NCBI RefSeq assembly: GCF_947331465.1
Contig: NZ_CAMZOK010000003.1
Coordinates: 434,001-498,000, forward strand
Direction: 5' to 3'
Source of the DNA: Shimia sp. Alg240-R146
GTDB lineage: Bacteria > Pseudomonadota > Alphaproteobacteria > Rhodobacterales > Rhodobacteraceae
Length of the DNA stretch: 64,000 nucleotides
Positions within the stretch are counted from its first letter, which is position 1; each line of letters opens with the position of its first letter. Below, piece by piece: positions 45,411 through 54,406 of this stretch. The notes below the pieces were generated by a model that did not search any database, was not told where the DNA came from, and saw nothing but the letters and a program-made list of their open reading frames with translations. The position numbers and the translations under genes are program-made.

Positions 45411-46433
45411 TCAATCACCATCCAACGCATTAAAACCAATCGACACATCAAGCGCGACGGTCATTTCGGCCACGACTTGTTCACGCAGCGCATTGACGTA
45501 TTGCTGCAGACTTTCGACCTTAAGCCGTGCAATTGGTTCCGCAACACCGGCAAACACCGGATCGTCAAATGTCGCATTGTTCAACACGGTTTCAAACGCA
45601 TCATCCATTCGCTCGCCAACCGATGTCGTTCCGGCCAAGACCGTCGTCAGCTCTCGGGTCGCCTGCAGCGACAAAACCACATGAAGCTGTGACCGACCAG
45701 ACCGCCATGCCTCCGCTCGCTTGGGTCGGGGGCGATCAAACGTACCCAAAGGCCGCGCCAGCCGCGCCTCTTCGGTGAACTGCAGCCCCGTCGCCACAGC
45801 CTTTAGCAACTCTCCCGCCGCTTCATTTGATGTGTGATACGCTCCGGCCTTAGAGGGTGCCATCATCTGGGCCGCAAAGTACTGTCCCCAATCCCCATTG
45901 ATTTCCTCAGCCCGCACTGCGATTCCCTCGCTCAGACTGCGGATCAATTCGCAGCGGTACTCCGGCACACCCATCGTCATGTAGGTTGGATCATACAAAA
46001 GATAATCCAACGCATAAAAACCCTGCGCCGCTATCGAATGCTGCATCAGCTCTGCAGCCGCCAACCCTGCAGGCGATTCATCGGCAATCAAACCCGCCAA
46101 GGCCTTGGGGGTTTTGCCGCGCGTGTCCGGCCAAAAGGCCAGAGCAAAGGCGCGATTGTCGGTCTCACTCGGACCAAAGCGCAAATGGCTGACCCGCACC
46201 CAATCATCAAAGGCCGCGTGATATGTCCGGCGCAACTCCGCATCGTCGGCGTTACAATTGGAAAATGCGGCCCGTGACAATGCCCGCGCAGACGTCGCAA
46301 ACCGTGCATACCTTGGCAAAATATGCTGCTCGACAGCCGCTGTCACCCGCGTTGAGAGGTCGACGTCCTGCGCCGCCGCTTGGGCCACAATGCTCAGCAT
46401 CACAACAACGCTCAAGACCAAGCTTCGGAACAT
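45411..46433 (-). CDS. imelysin family protein with altered metal motif
   Basis: 340 residues with a signal peptide (cleavage near Ala21). The imelysin/peptidase M75 helical pattern is present (FDDWVRVSHLRFGPSE, LAGLIADESPAGLAAAELMQHS), but the GxHxxE motif reads GFYALD, so the histidine is a tyrosine and the glutamate an aspartate. It may be a structural paralogue of the first imelysin, or may bind a different ligand. The start overlaps the DUF1111 stop by one base (TAATG). Confidence 0.75.
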   Translation of the reverse strand: MFRSLVLSVVVMLSIVAQAAAQDVDLSTRVTAAVEQHILPRYARFATSARALSRAAFSNCNADDAELRRTYHAAFDDWVRVSHLRFGPSETDNRAFALAFWPDTRGKTPKALAGLIADESPAGLAAAELMQHSIAAQGFYALDYLLYDPTYMTMGVPEYRCELIRSLSEGIAVRAEEINGDWGQYFAAQMMAPSKAGAYHTSNEAAGELLKAVATGLQFTEEARLARPLGTFDRPRPKRAEAWRSGRSQLHVVLSLQATRELTTVLAGTTSVGERMDDAFETVLNNATFDDPVFAGVAEPIARLKVESLQQYVNALREQVVAEMTVALDVSIGFNALDGD

Positions 46434-47914
46434 TACAAACTCTCCAAGAACGCCAGCAACGCGGCGCGATCCTCCGGTGACATTGTCACCACCTTATCTT
46501 TCGCGGTCTCAGCCTCTCCACCATGCCATAGCACCGCTTCCAGCACAGTGCGGGCGCGGCCATCATGCAGGTAGCCCTGCTGCCCGCCGACCTGGGCCAC
46601 AAGGCCAAGCCCCCACAAAGGCGCCGTTCGCCATTCGCGCCCGGTTGCCGACCCATCCGGCCGCCCGTCCGCCAATCCGTCTCCCATGTCATGCAACAGA
46701 AGATCGGTATAGGGCCAAATCAGTTGAAAACTCCCCGCAATCGCCTGATCGAGGCGATGGGTCACATGTTTGGGGATGTGACAGGCCGCGCAACCAGAGA
46801 CATGAAACAATTCCTTGCCGCGCAAGACCATTGGCGACGTCACATCGGACCGCGCCGGAACAGAGAGGTTCCGACTGTAAAGGTTCACCACTCTCATCGC
46901 GCGACTGTCCACTTCCAGCCCTTCACGCTCCGGATCGCCCCCATGTGGGGCGGCACGGCAATCGGCTTGCACCTCGGAGCAATCTCCCCAATGCCACGGG
47001 AACAGCGGTGTCGAGAGACCCAGATCGGCGGAGAACGCCGCCGCCGCCTGTTCGCTCACCGTCGGTAGCGTCGCTTTGTGACCAAACCGCCCCAACATCG
47101 GCACGCCGAATTCGGCACTGGTCACAACATTGGCACGTCCGGATATCCCGTCATTATTGGCGTCTTCTGGATCAGCCAAGGCCAAAATGGTTTCGCTCGG
47201 AATGGCCTCCAAAAGACCCAATCCGATCATCGCAGGTGCAACCCGCGCCGAGATCATTGCACCGTCCCCCAACGGACCCTGCTTTAAATCAAAATCATAG
47301 CTGGGCACACGCAAACTGGCGCTTTCGCCGCCCGCCAGCGCCACAACGACTTCGTCATAGCTTATAGCAAGCTGAAACTCCGCCTGCATGCCGCTCAGCG
47401 CTTTCTGCTGCAATTGTCCGCCATACGTTGGGTGTGGCACTGTTCCGCCATCGCCATCCGGCACCGAAACCCGGATCAACAACCCATCTGTTCCGGAAAA
47501 TCCACGTCCGTCGTTGATATGGCAACTGCCGCAACTGCGCGCATGATAAAGCGGCCCAAGCCCATCAGACGCCCGCGTCGACGACGGGGATGCCACCCAT
47601 AGTTTTTCAAACATCGCGCGGCCCAGCTCGAAATCCAGCCGCTGATCTTCTGGCAAATCTTTTGCCACCTGCGAAAACGCCCGACCATCCGTGCGCCGTG
47701 GCGCAGTCGCTGCGCCCCCGCTCAGAGCCTCATAGGTCTCAGGTTTGGAAAAATCTGTCGGCGGCTGCAAAATCGCGTCAATTCGCGCCTGCTCCTGGGT
47801 TGTTCTCGGAACCACGGACAAATGCGGTTCCGCCAGATTTTCGCCTGCCGACGCCCATCCAACACAGACCAAACCCGCTGCAAAGCCCCACCAAGCTCTC
47901 TTCTGTACCGACAT
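46433..47914 (-). CDS. di-haem oxidoreductase-like protein, DUF1111 family
   Basis: About 493 residues with a signal peptide and two CxxCH haem motifs (CGSCH in the first third, CAACH in the last third), the hallmark of DUF1111. Such genes sit with imelysin genes in iron-acquisition clusters. A periplasmic electron-transfer role, perhaps in iron oxidation state, is inferred. The ATG at 47914 has AGGG 7 bases upstream; an ATG at 47920 is nearly as good. Confidence 0.82.
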   Translation of the reverse strand: MSVQKRAWWGFAAGLVCVGWASAGENLAEPHLSVVPRTTQEQARIDAILQPPTDFSKPETYEALSGGAATAPRRTDGRAFSQVAKDLPEDQRLDFELGRAMFEKLWVASPSSTRASDGLGPLYHARSCGSCHINDGRGFSGTDGLLIRVSVPDGDGGTVPHPTYGGQLQQKALSGMQAEFQLAISYDEVVVALAGGESASLRVPSYDFDLKQGPLGDGAMISARVAPAMIGLGLLEAIPSETILALADPEDANNDGISGRANVVTSAEFGVPMLGRFGHKATLPTVSEQAAAAFSADLGLSTPLFPWHWGDCSEVQADCRAAPHGGDPEREGLEVDSRAMRVVNLYSRNLSVPARSDVTSPMVLRGKELFHVSGCAACHIPKHVTHRLDQAIAGSFQLIWPYTDLLLHDMGDGLADGRPDGSATGREWRTAPLWGLGLVAQVGGQQGYLHDGRARTVLEAVLWHGGEAETAKDKVVTMSPEDRAALLAFLESL

Positions 47915-47941
47915 ACTCATGCCCTGATACTAACGGCGAAA

Positions 47942-47966
47942 GGGTGCGGATCAATCGTCCGCACCC
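47942..47966 (-). terminator. hairpin between the first imelysin and the DUF1111 gene
   Basis: GGGTGCGGA (47942-47950) pairs perfectly with TCCGCACCC (47958-47966) around a 7-base loop. On the minus strand it follows the imelysin stop by 33 bases and precedes TTTCGCC, only a short T-run. It probably acts as a partial terminator or stabiliser, limiting DUF1111 expression. Confidence 0.55.
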
Positions 47967-47999
47967 CCGCGCTCTCATTTTTGTTCCTTGCAGTTGCGG

Positions 48000-49256
48000 T
48001 TACTCAAAAACCGCATTTGGATTGTCCAAACTGTCAGATCCTTCAACCGCGATGCCGTCCAGCCCCAGCGCGCCCACGACTCGTTCAATTGACTTGGTTT
48101 GATCCACAAAGCCGTTTACACCGCCCATAATCAGCGCTTCGCCTTCTGCGTTGCCGGCCTCAAGCATCATGTCATAGGCAAAACCGCCTTCAGCCGCGTC
48201 CTTGATTGCGCCCAACGCCATCATGGTTGCGCCGAGTTTTTCCTGCATCTCCGCATCGAGATCACCGTCTTTGGCGGCCACCAAACCAGACAAAGACGCA
48301 CCGCTGATCACCGTGCCGTCGATACGGGTGTAGCTGCCGAGATAGACGTTCTGAACGCCCAGACCGTTATAGAAATGGCTGTTGTGGGTGTTGTCAGAAA
48401 AACAATCATGCTCCTCTTCCGGATCGTTTAGCATCAAGCCCAGACGCATCCGCTCACCGGCGGTTTCGCCATAAGACAGGCTGCCCATACCGGTCAGCAT
48501 CGCACTCAACCCAACGGCCTCGTTCTCCAGAACCGCCTCACGCGCGGCACCGCCCTCACCCCATTGCGAGGTCATCCACATCAGATCGCTGATCAGCAGA
48601 TCCGTCGCAGCCCTCAGGAAATCCGCACGTCGCGCACAATTGCCGCCAGTGCACGCATCATTCGCCGCGAAATCGCTCGCCGGACGCGCACCCGCACCCG
48701 CCTTGGTGCCGTTCAAATCCTGACCCCACAGCAAGAATTCAATGGCGTGATAGCCGGTTGCCACGTTGGCCTCGACCTCATCAGCTTCGTGCAGTGTTTC
48801 CGCCAAAAATTCCGGAGTGATGTTGGTCGCGTCGATTTCAACGCCGTTCACGGTCAGCGTTGGATTGGCGATCACATTGGCCACTGCCAAAGGGTTCTCG
48901 TCTGTTGTGCCACCATAAGACGGATCCACATAATCAATCAGACCCTCATCCAGCGGCCACGCATTCACCTTGCCTTCCCAATCATCCACAATTGCGTTGC
49001 CAAAACGATAGACTTCGGTCTGCTGATACGGCACGCGCGCCGCCACCCAAGCACTTCGCGCTGCGGCCAAACTGGCTTCGGTCGGATCCGCGATCAACGC
49101 GTCGACCGCCGTACCAAGTACTTTGGCCGTTGCGGTGCTGTCGCCATATTTTGCCGCGGCAATATCGGCATAGGTCGTCAACACGGCTGTGTCCGCCATG
49201 GCCGCACCGGCCGAAATCAGCGCCACAAACGAGGTGCCCAAAATTGTGCGTTTCAT
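48000..49256 (-). CDS. imelysin family iron-uptake protein (IrpA type)
   Basis: 418 residues with a signal peptide (cleavage near Ala21). The imelysin hallmark GxHxxE is present as GYHAIE, with other conserved segments (AWVAARVPYQQTEVYRFGNAIVDDWEGKVNAWPLDEG, LLWGQDLNG). Imelysin proteins bind iron in the periplasm or at the surface. The ATG at 49256 follows AAGGACA; upstream frame reading would cross the hemP gene. It follows hemP by 47 bases and begins the main part of the iron cluster. Confidence 0.85.
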   Translation of the reverse strand: MKRTILGTSFVALISAGAAMADTAVLTTYADIAAAKYGDSTATAKVLGTAVDALIADPTEASLAAARSAWVAARVPYQQTEVYRFGNAIVDDWEGKVNAWPLDEGLIDYVDPSYGGTTDENPLAVANVIANPTLTVNGVEIDATNITPEFLAETLHEADEVEANVATGYHAIEFLLWGQDLNGTKAGAGARPASDFAANDACTGGNCARRADFLRAATDLLISDLMWMTSQWGEGGAAREAVLENEAVGLSAMLTGMGSLSYGETAGERMRLGLMLNDPEEEHDCFSDNTHNSHFYNGLGVQNVYLGSYTRIDGTVISGASLSGLVAAKDGDLDAEMQEKLGATMMALGAIKDAAEGGFAYDMMLEAGNAEGEALIMGGVNGFVDQTKSIERVVGALGLDGIAVEGSDSLDNPNAVFE

Positions 49257-49303
49257 ACTGTCTCTGTCCTTGGATGGAATCTCGTTCATGCGGATGGGCC
49301 GCA

Positions 49304-49441
49304 TCATTTTGTCAGGATCAACTTGTTGGCTTTGGTGATGCGCAGCGTGTAGACCTGCCCGTCCAAAACGATACGCGCCTGCGTTTCGCCTTTGGTCAGA
49401 TCTTTCGCGTCATACACCGGATGGTCCTCAAATGAGGTCAT
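49304..49441 (-). CDS. hemP: hemin uptake protein HemP
   Basis: 45 residues ending ARIVLDGQVYTLRITKANKLILTK, the HemP signature. The ATG at 49441 is chosen because AGGGAG lies 7 bases upstream; a longer reading (start 49486) overlaps the candidate promoter. Small HemP proteins occur with haem and iron uptake genes and can act as activators of those genes in some bacteria. It heads the imelysin/DUF1111 cluster. Confidence 0.8.
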   Translation of the reverse strand: MTSFEDHPVYDAKDLTKGETQARIVLDGQVYTLRITKANKLILTK

Positions 49442-49469
49442 GCCCATGCTCCCTGTTGTCCCACGAGAC

Positions 49470-49530
49470 TTATCTGACAAAATCACTCAATCATGTCAAT
49501 CCGAGTTTTTTTGTCAGAATAAATAATTCT
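49470..49530 (-). promoter_or_regulatory. candidate promoter and palindrome upstream of hemP
   Basis: On the minus strand, TTGACA (49494-49499) forms a good -35 element with a weak -10 candidate at about 49470-49476. About 16 bases further upstream, AGAAT (49516-49520) and ATTCT (49526-49530) form an inverted repeat around AAATA in a locally AT-rich stretch. This is a plausible site for an iron-responsive regulator such as Irr, RirA or Fur, but it does not match a consensus exactly. The intergenic 49531-49701 holds nothing else I can name. Confidence 0.4.
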
Positions 49531-49701
49531 ACCTAACTGTGACCCAGCAGGCCTTTCCCTCACATCGCAACGCGCGATCACTGAAAACAGCGGAGACCGT
49601 CTCAAGGATCGATGTGATCACTCTTGCGTTGCCGACTTGATGATCGTGGCGTTTCCCATAGGGTCGGCGCGACAACAACGCGCAAGCTCAAAGGAAATCC
49701 G

Positions 49702-50109
49702 ATGACAAAACTTACTGGCCAATGCCTCTGTGGCGAGATCTCATTCGACGCTGACGGCGATGTGCCGGTCATGGCAAACTGCCATTGCACCGCATGCCGC
49801 CAATCCACCGGCAGCGCCTTCGCCACTTTGATGTTCATGAAACAGTCCGACGTAAAGGTCAGCGGCACCGCAAAGACTTACCAGCACAGCTCGGACACCG
49901 GCAACACGATGACCAAATCTTTCTGCGGTACATGTGGAACGCCTATGTTCACTCAAAACTCGGCACGCGAAGGCATGTTGGGGTTGCGCGCTGGCCTGAT
50001 CAACGAACATCAGGAATTCACCCCGAAAGTGAATGTTTACACCTCGAGCAAAATGCAGGCCACGGTTCTTGACGACGCGCTCCCCGCTTTTGAAAAAATG
50101 CCGGGCTAA
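49702..50109 (+). CDS. GFA family glutathione-dependent formaldehyde-activating-like protein
   Basis: 135 residues with the zinc-binding GFA pattern: GQCLCGEISFD, CHCTACRQSTGS and CGTCGTP. Members range from formaldehyde-glutathione adduct formation to unknown functions; many small paralogues have no proven substrate. The ATG at 49702 follows AAAGGAA. It stands alone, divergent from hemP. Confidence 0.85.
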   Translation: MTKLTGQCLCGEISFDADGDVPVMANCHCTACRQSTGSAFATLMFMKQSDVKVSGTAKTYQHSSDTGNTMTKSFCGTCGTPMFTQNSAREGMLGLRAGLINEHQEFTPKVNVYTSSKMQATVLDDALPAFEKMPG

Positions 50110-50155
50110 ACCTGCCAATCCCATACCGTCAGTCTGGCCTTTAGGCACTTTCAAA

Positions 50156-50185
50156 CAAAAAGGGCGCCCCGGTCGGAGCGCCCTT
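50156..50185 (-). terminator. hairpin terminator of the uspA/TRAP operon
   Basis: AAGGGCGC (50160-50167) and GCGCCCTT (50178-50185) pair perfectly around 10 bases. Read on the minus strand the stem is followed by TTTTTGTTTG, a good terminator for the operon ending at 50206. It may also serve the GFA gene from the other side. Confidence 0.75.
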
Positions 50186-50205
50186 CTCACTTTCTAATAA
50201 ACCGC

Positions 50206-50631
50206 TTATCGCACCACAAACACTGACTGTTTTGCATGGCGCGAAATCCGCGCCGCGTTGGGTCCGATCAGGTAATCCTGTAGATGCGACTTGTGGGCCC
50301 CGACGATGATTGCGTCGGCCTTGACGGCTTCGGCCTCCTTCAACACCAAATCATAGATCGTACCCTGATCCACATGCAGGCGCAGGTTTTGAACTTCGGC
50401 GAAGCGTTCTTTTCCCCAAGCCTCAAGCGCTCCTTTAGCTTCCTTTAGGATCGCCTTGTTGTGATCACCGCTGAAAAAGCTGCCGACAATCGACATGCCA
50501 TAGTCCGGCACCACGTTCATCACATGCAGCTCTTCCCCTCCGTTTTTCATCATTTCGGAGGCTACGTCTGCAGGGCGTTCCGCCCCCTTCAGGTCATTCA
50601 CATCAACCGTCAGCAAAATTGTCTTGAACAT
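50206..50631 (-). CDS. universal stress protein UspA
   Basis: 141 residues with the UspA fold: MFKTILLTVDVNDLKGAERP, ADAIIVGAHKSHLQDYLIGPNAARISRHAKQSVFVVR. The ATP-binding-type GxhxxhxxxxhGS(n) region is partly conserved (VGAHKSH, then IGPNAARI). A UspA gene next to a TRAP transporter recalls TeaD in the Halomonas ectoine TRAP system, where it modulates transport. It is 12 bases downstream of the TRAP permease gene. Confidence 0.85.
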   Translation of the reverse strand: MFKTILLTVDVNDLKGAERPADVASEMMKNGGEELHVMNVVPDYGMSIVGSFFSGDHNKAILKEAKGALEAWGKERFAEVQNLRLHVDQGTIYDLVLKEAEAVKADAIIVGAHKSHLQDYLIGPNAARISRHAKQSVFVVR

Positions 50632-50643
50632 ATCCGTTCCTCC

Positions 50644-53277
50644 TCAGAACGCCGGTTGTGTTGCGCGCGGACGCTGGATCAACATCAGACCCGCCAGCAA
50701 CAACAGGGCCGGAATAAAGAACAGCTCTTTGGGCAAGCGCTCGTTCTCCACTTCGGCTTTTGCGATCACCACCGGACTGTCGCCGTAGTAATCATACTCG
50801 GTGCCCAACGTTCCGAAGAATGGCGAACCCGGGAAGGGTTCTTCAAGCAACAGCTTGTCCTCCTCGGCAAACACCGTCAGCCCGTTGTCCCCCATTGCGG
50901 CGTCCGCATCCGGTCCATCATAGACAAAAGTCACGGTTGTTCGTCGGTCCTTACCAGTGTCAAAATCCGGTCCCGACACCGTCAGTCGCACGGTACTGCC
51001 AAGCTCCTGAGCACTGATCACCTCAAGCGCCGCAGGCCCTTCAACAACAGTGTATTTCTCACTTACCTGATCGAGGAAAAAGTCCGGCCTAAACAGCATA
51101 AAGGCGATGAACAATAGCGCTGCGCTCTCCCATCGCTTCGATTTGGCGATGAAATAGCCCTGCGTGGCCGCCGCGAATATCAACATCGCAATCAGGGCAA
51201 CACAGAACACCAGCACCGCTTTGCCCAGCCCCACGTCAATCAACAGCAAATCGGTGTTAAAGATGAACATGAACGGCAACAACGCGGTTCGGATGTCATA
51301 GGCAAAGCCCTGAATACCGGTCTTGATCGGATCGCCCCGCGAAATCGCCGCCGCCGCATAGGCCGCAAGGCCCACCGGTGGCGTGTCATCCGCGAGAATA
51401 CCGAAATAGAACACGAACATATGCACCGCGATCAGCGGCACAACGAGACCCGATTGCGCGCCCACGCCGATGATCACCGGCGCCATGAGCGAGCTGACCA
51501 CGATATAGTTCGCCGTGGTCGGCAACCCCATCCCAAGGATCAGGCTGAGCACCGCAACCAAAAGCAACAAGATCATCAGGTTGCCGCCCGAGATTACCTC
51601 GATCACCTGCCCGATCACCTGATGCGCGCCGGTCAGGCTGATGGTGCCCACAATGATACCAGCGGCACCCGTTGCAACACCAATCCCGATCATATTGCGT
51701 GCCCCCATAATGAGGCCCTGAACAAAGTCGTCTTTGCCCGCCATCACCGCTTCCGCCAAAGCACCTTCGCCACGGAAGAACGCTTTGATCGGGCGATGGG
51801 TCAGCGCCACGATGACCATAAAGATCGTCGCCCAAAACGCCGAGAGCGCAGGTGAAAGCCGCTCAAGCGAGTCGGTCTTCACCATCAGGTTCCACACAAG
51901 AATGAAAATCGGCAGCGCGTAATACAAGCCACCAATCAGCGTCGGCGTCAGCCTTGGCGCCTCAAGCGGTGAATTGGGATCGTCCATCTCGACGTCAGGA
52001 TATTTCGACGCGACATAAAGCAAAGCCAGATAGATCAGCCCAACCATGCCGACGGCTGCATAAATGCTGTCTCCCATAATGGGATCAAGCACGCCACGCA
52101 GGCCAATCATCAAGAACGTACAGGCACCGAGGACAAGGAAGCCAGACAGGAACAGGATCAGAATAAGGATCGGTCCGATATGTCGCCCGGCCTTCTTCAA
52201 GCCCTGCATCTGCATTTTCAGCGCTTCAAGGTGCACGATGTACAAAAGCGCGATGTAAGAAATCACCGCAGGCAAAAACGCGTGTTTCACCACGTCGATG
52301 TAGGGAATGTTGACGTATTCCACCATCAAAAAGGCCGCGGCCCCCATCACCGGTGGCGTCAGCTGTCCATTGGTGGAACTCGCCACCTCAACCGCACCCG
52401 CTTTTTCGGCCGAAAACCCGATCCGCTTCATAAGCGGAATGGTGAACGTGCCTGTGGTCACGGTGTTTGCAATTGACGATCCGGAAATCATACCGGTCAT
52501 CATCGAGGCCAAAACCGAAGCCTTTGCCGGACCACCGCGCAGCGCGCCCAAAAGGGCAATCGCCACTTTGATGAACCAGTTGCCCCCACCCGCACGGTCA
52601 AGCAGCGCGCCAAACAGAACAAACAGGAAGATCATCGTCGTCGAGACGCCCAGCGCGACGCCGAACACCCCCTCGGTCTGCATCCAATAGTGGCCCAGCG
52701 CCTTCTTGGGCGAGGCCCCACCATAGTTGGTGATGTCCCGCACCCATGCGCTTTCACCGCCGAAAAAGGCAAACAACACAAAGATCGACGCAATGATCAC
52801 CAACGGCAATCCAAGCGAGCGATAGACACAGATCAACAGGACTATCATGCCGATGGCCGACACAATCATATCCGTATCGGTCCACAGACCTGGACGGTCA
52901 GCGATCTGATAGCGGAAGAAAACAAGATAGAGGCTGGCCCCAACGCCCAACGCAATCAACACCCAATCATAAAGCGGAATGCGGTCGCGCGGCGATGTCT
53001 TAAACAACGGGAACGCCAGAATCGCCAAAGACATGGCAAACGCCAGGTGGATGTAACGCGCCTGCGCCACCACATTGGCAAAATCGGTAAATCCGGTCAG
53101 TTGCGCCAGCACTCCGGGCAATTTCGACGCGATATAAAGCTGGAAAAGCGACCAGATGATGCAGATCCAGATAATAAGTTTGCCTTGAAATCCAGTCGCG
53201 TTGCGCGCGCCTGTATCGGCTTCTGCCACAATGGCGTCGGCGGCGGCGGTGCCATCATTTTGATGATCTTGTGCCAT
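50644..53277 (-). CDS. TRAP transporter fused permease (DctQM) with DUF3394 tail
   Basis: 877 residues with about 16-17 membrane segments. The DctQ- and DctM-like halves are fused (VASSTNGQLTPPVMGAAAFLMVEYV is the DctM signature). The C-terminal part (about 720-860), after a membrane segment, holds a soluble region then a final membrane segment, as in the DUF3394 extension of TAXI-associated fused permeases. It partners the TAXI binding protein encoded upstream. The ligand is unknown. Confidence 0.9.
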   Translation of the reverse strand: MAQDHQNDGTAAADAIVAEADTGARNATGFQGKLIIWICIIWSLFQLYIASKLPGVLAQLTGFTDFANVVAQARYIHLAFAMSLAILAFPLFKTSPRDRIPLYDWVLIALGVGASLYLVFFRYQIADRPGLWTDTDMIVSAIGMIVLLICVYRSLGLPLVIIASIFVLFAFFGGESAWVRDITNYGGASPKKALGHYWMQTEGVFGVALGVSTTMIFLFVLFGALLDRAGGGNWFIKVAIALLGALRGGPAKASVLASMMTGMISGSSIANTVTTGTFTIPLMKRIGFSAEKAGAVEVASSTNGQLTPPVMGAAAFLMVEYVNIPYIDVVKHAFLPAVISYIALLYIVHLEALKMQMQGLKKAGRHIGPILILILFLSGFLVLGACTFLMIGLRGVLDPIMGDSIYAAVGMVGLIYLALLYVASKYPDVEMDDPNSPLEAPRLTPTLIGGLYYALPIFILVWNLMVKTDSLERLSPALSAFWATIFMVIVALTHRPIKAFFRGEGALAEAVMAGKDDFVQGLIMGARNMIGIGVATGAAGIIVGTISLTGAHQVIGQVIEVISGGNLMILLLLVAVLSLILGMGLPTTANYIVVSSLMAPVIIGVGAQSGLVVPLIAVHMFVFYFGILADDTPPVGLAAYAAAAISRGDPIKTGIQGFAYDIRTALLPFMFIFNTDLLLIDVGLGKAVLVFCVALIAMLIFAAATQGYFIAKSKRWESAALLFIAFMLFRPDFFLDQVSEKYTVVEGPAALEVISAQELGSTVRLTVSGPDFDTGKDRRTTVTFVYDGPDADAAMGDNGLTVFAEEDKLLLEEPFPGSPFFGTLGTEYDYYGDSPVVIAKAEVENERLPKELFFIPALLLLAGLMLIQRPRATQPAF

Positions 53278-53304
53278 GTCTGTCCCCGTTGAACGAATAT
53301 GCGA

Positions 53305-53331
53305 AGGCGCCCCGCATCACACGGGGCGCTT
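53305..53331 (-). terminator. hairpin between the TAXI SBP and permease genes
   Basis: GCGCCCCG (53307-53314) and CGGGGCGC (53322-53329) pair perfectly around 7 bases; extra A-T/G-T pairs extend the stem. It is 32 bases after the SBP stop and 28 bases before the permease start. The minus-strand tail has no strong T-run, so it fits a stabiliser or weak terminator. Confidence 0.55.
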
Positions 53332-53362
53332 TCAATGGCTTTAACTCAGGGTCATACCCGCC

Positions 53363-54325
53363 TTACTGCAGGCCAAGCTCCATGTACGCTTTGGCCGCAC
53401 CAGGGTGCAGCGGCGCACTCAGGCCGTCTTTGACCATTTCCGCTGGGTCCAGGTTGGCAAACGCAGGGTGCAGCTTGCGGAAATCTTCGATGTTTTCCAT
53501 CACGGATTTCGCAACGATGTACACAACGTCATCAGGAATGGTCGCCGAAGTCACAAAGGTCGCGCCCACACCAAAGGTGGTGGTGTCGCCGTCGGTGCCT
53601 TTGTACATGCCGCCCGGAATGGTCGCCACGCGATAGAACGGGTTGTCTGCAACCAGCTTGTCGATCTCAGGACCCACAACGTTCACAAGGTTCGCGGCAC
53701 AGGTTGTGGTCGCTTCCTTGATTGCGGCGGCCGGGTGACCAATGGTGTAAACCATTGCGTCGATGTTGCCGTCACACAGCTGCTTTGCCATTTCCGAGCC
53801 TTTGTACTCGGTCGCCAGAGCAAAATCGTCCATGCCCATGCCATAAGCGGCCATCACAACTTCCATCGTGGCGCGCTGACCGGAGCCAGGGTTACCAACG
53901 TTGACGCGCTTGCCTTTGAGATCGGCAAAGCTGTTCACGCCTGCATCCGCACGCGCAATCACGCTAAACGGCTCAGGGTGTACCGAGAACACAGCGCGGA
54001 TGTCCGGGAACGGACTGTCGGCAAATTTGGACGTGCCGTTATAGGCGTGGTGCTGCCAATCGGACTGCGCCACACCAAATTCAAGCTCACCGGCTTTGAT
54101 GGTGTTGATGTTGTAAACCGAGCCGCCGGTCGATTCCACAGCACAGCGGATGCCGTGCTCTTTGCGGCCTTTGTTCACCAGACGACAAATCGCGCCGCCG
54201 GTTGGGTAATACACACCGGTCACGCCGCCGGTACCAATTGAGATAAACTCTTGTGCAGTGGCAACACCGCCAAAGGTCATCGACGCGACAATGGCTGCGC
54301 CTGCCAGTTTCAGTTTGGAAATCAT
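53363..54325 (-). CDS. TAXI family TRAP transporter solute-binding protein
   Basis: 320 residues with a signal peptide (cleavage near Ala24). The mature start [26 protein letters not shown] is the TAXI hallmark, with [22 protein letters not shown] further on. It delivers an unknown solute to the fused permease. It lies 81 bases after the RpiR gene on the same strand and may be co-transcribed with it. Confidence 0.9.
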   Translation of the reverse strand: MISKLKLAGAAIVASMTFGGVATAQEFISIGTGGVTGVYYPTGGAICRLVNKGRKEHGIRCAVESTGGSVYNINTIKAGELEFGVAQSDWQHHAYNGTSKFADSPFPDIRAVFSVHPEPFSVIARADAGVNSFADLKGKRVNVGNPGSGQRATMEVVMAAYGMGMDDFALATEYKGSEMAKQLCDGNIDAMVYTIGHPAAAIKEATTTCAANLVNVVGPEIDKLVADNPFYRVATIPGGMYKGTDGDTTTFGVGATFVTSATIPDDVVYIVAKSVMENIEDFRKLHPAFANLDPAEMVKDGLSAPLHPGAAKAYMELGLQ

Positions 54326-54406
54326 CTTAGGCTCCCTAGTTGATGATAGTAAAAGTTAGTGTTTTGTTTTTGCGCCCTGATTTTGCGGGCGGGTTTTGTC
54401 TTGGTC

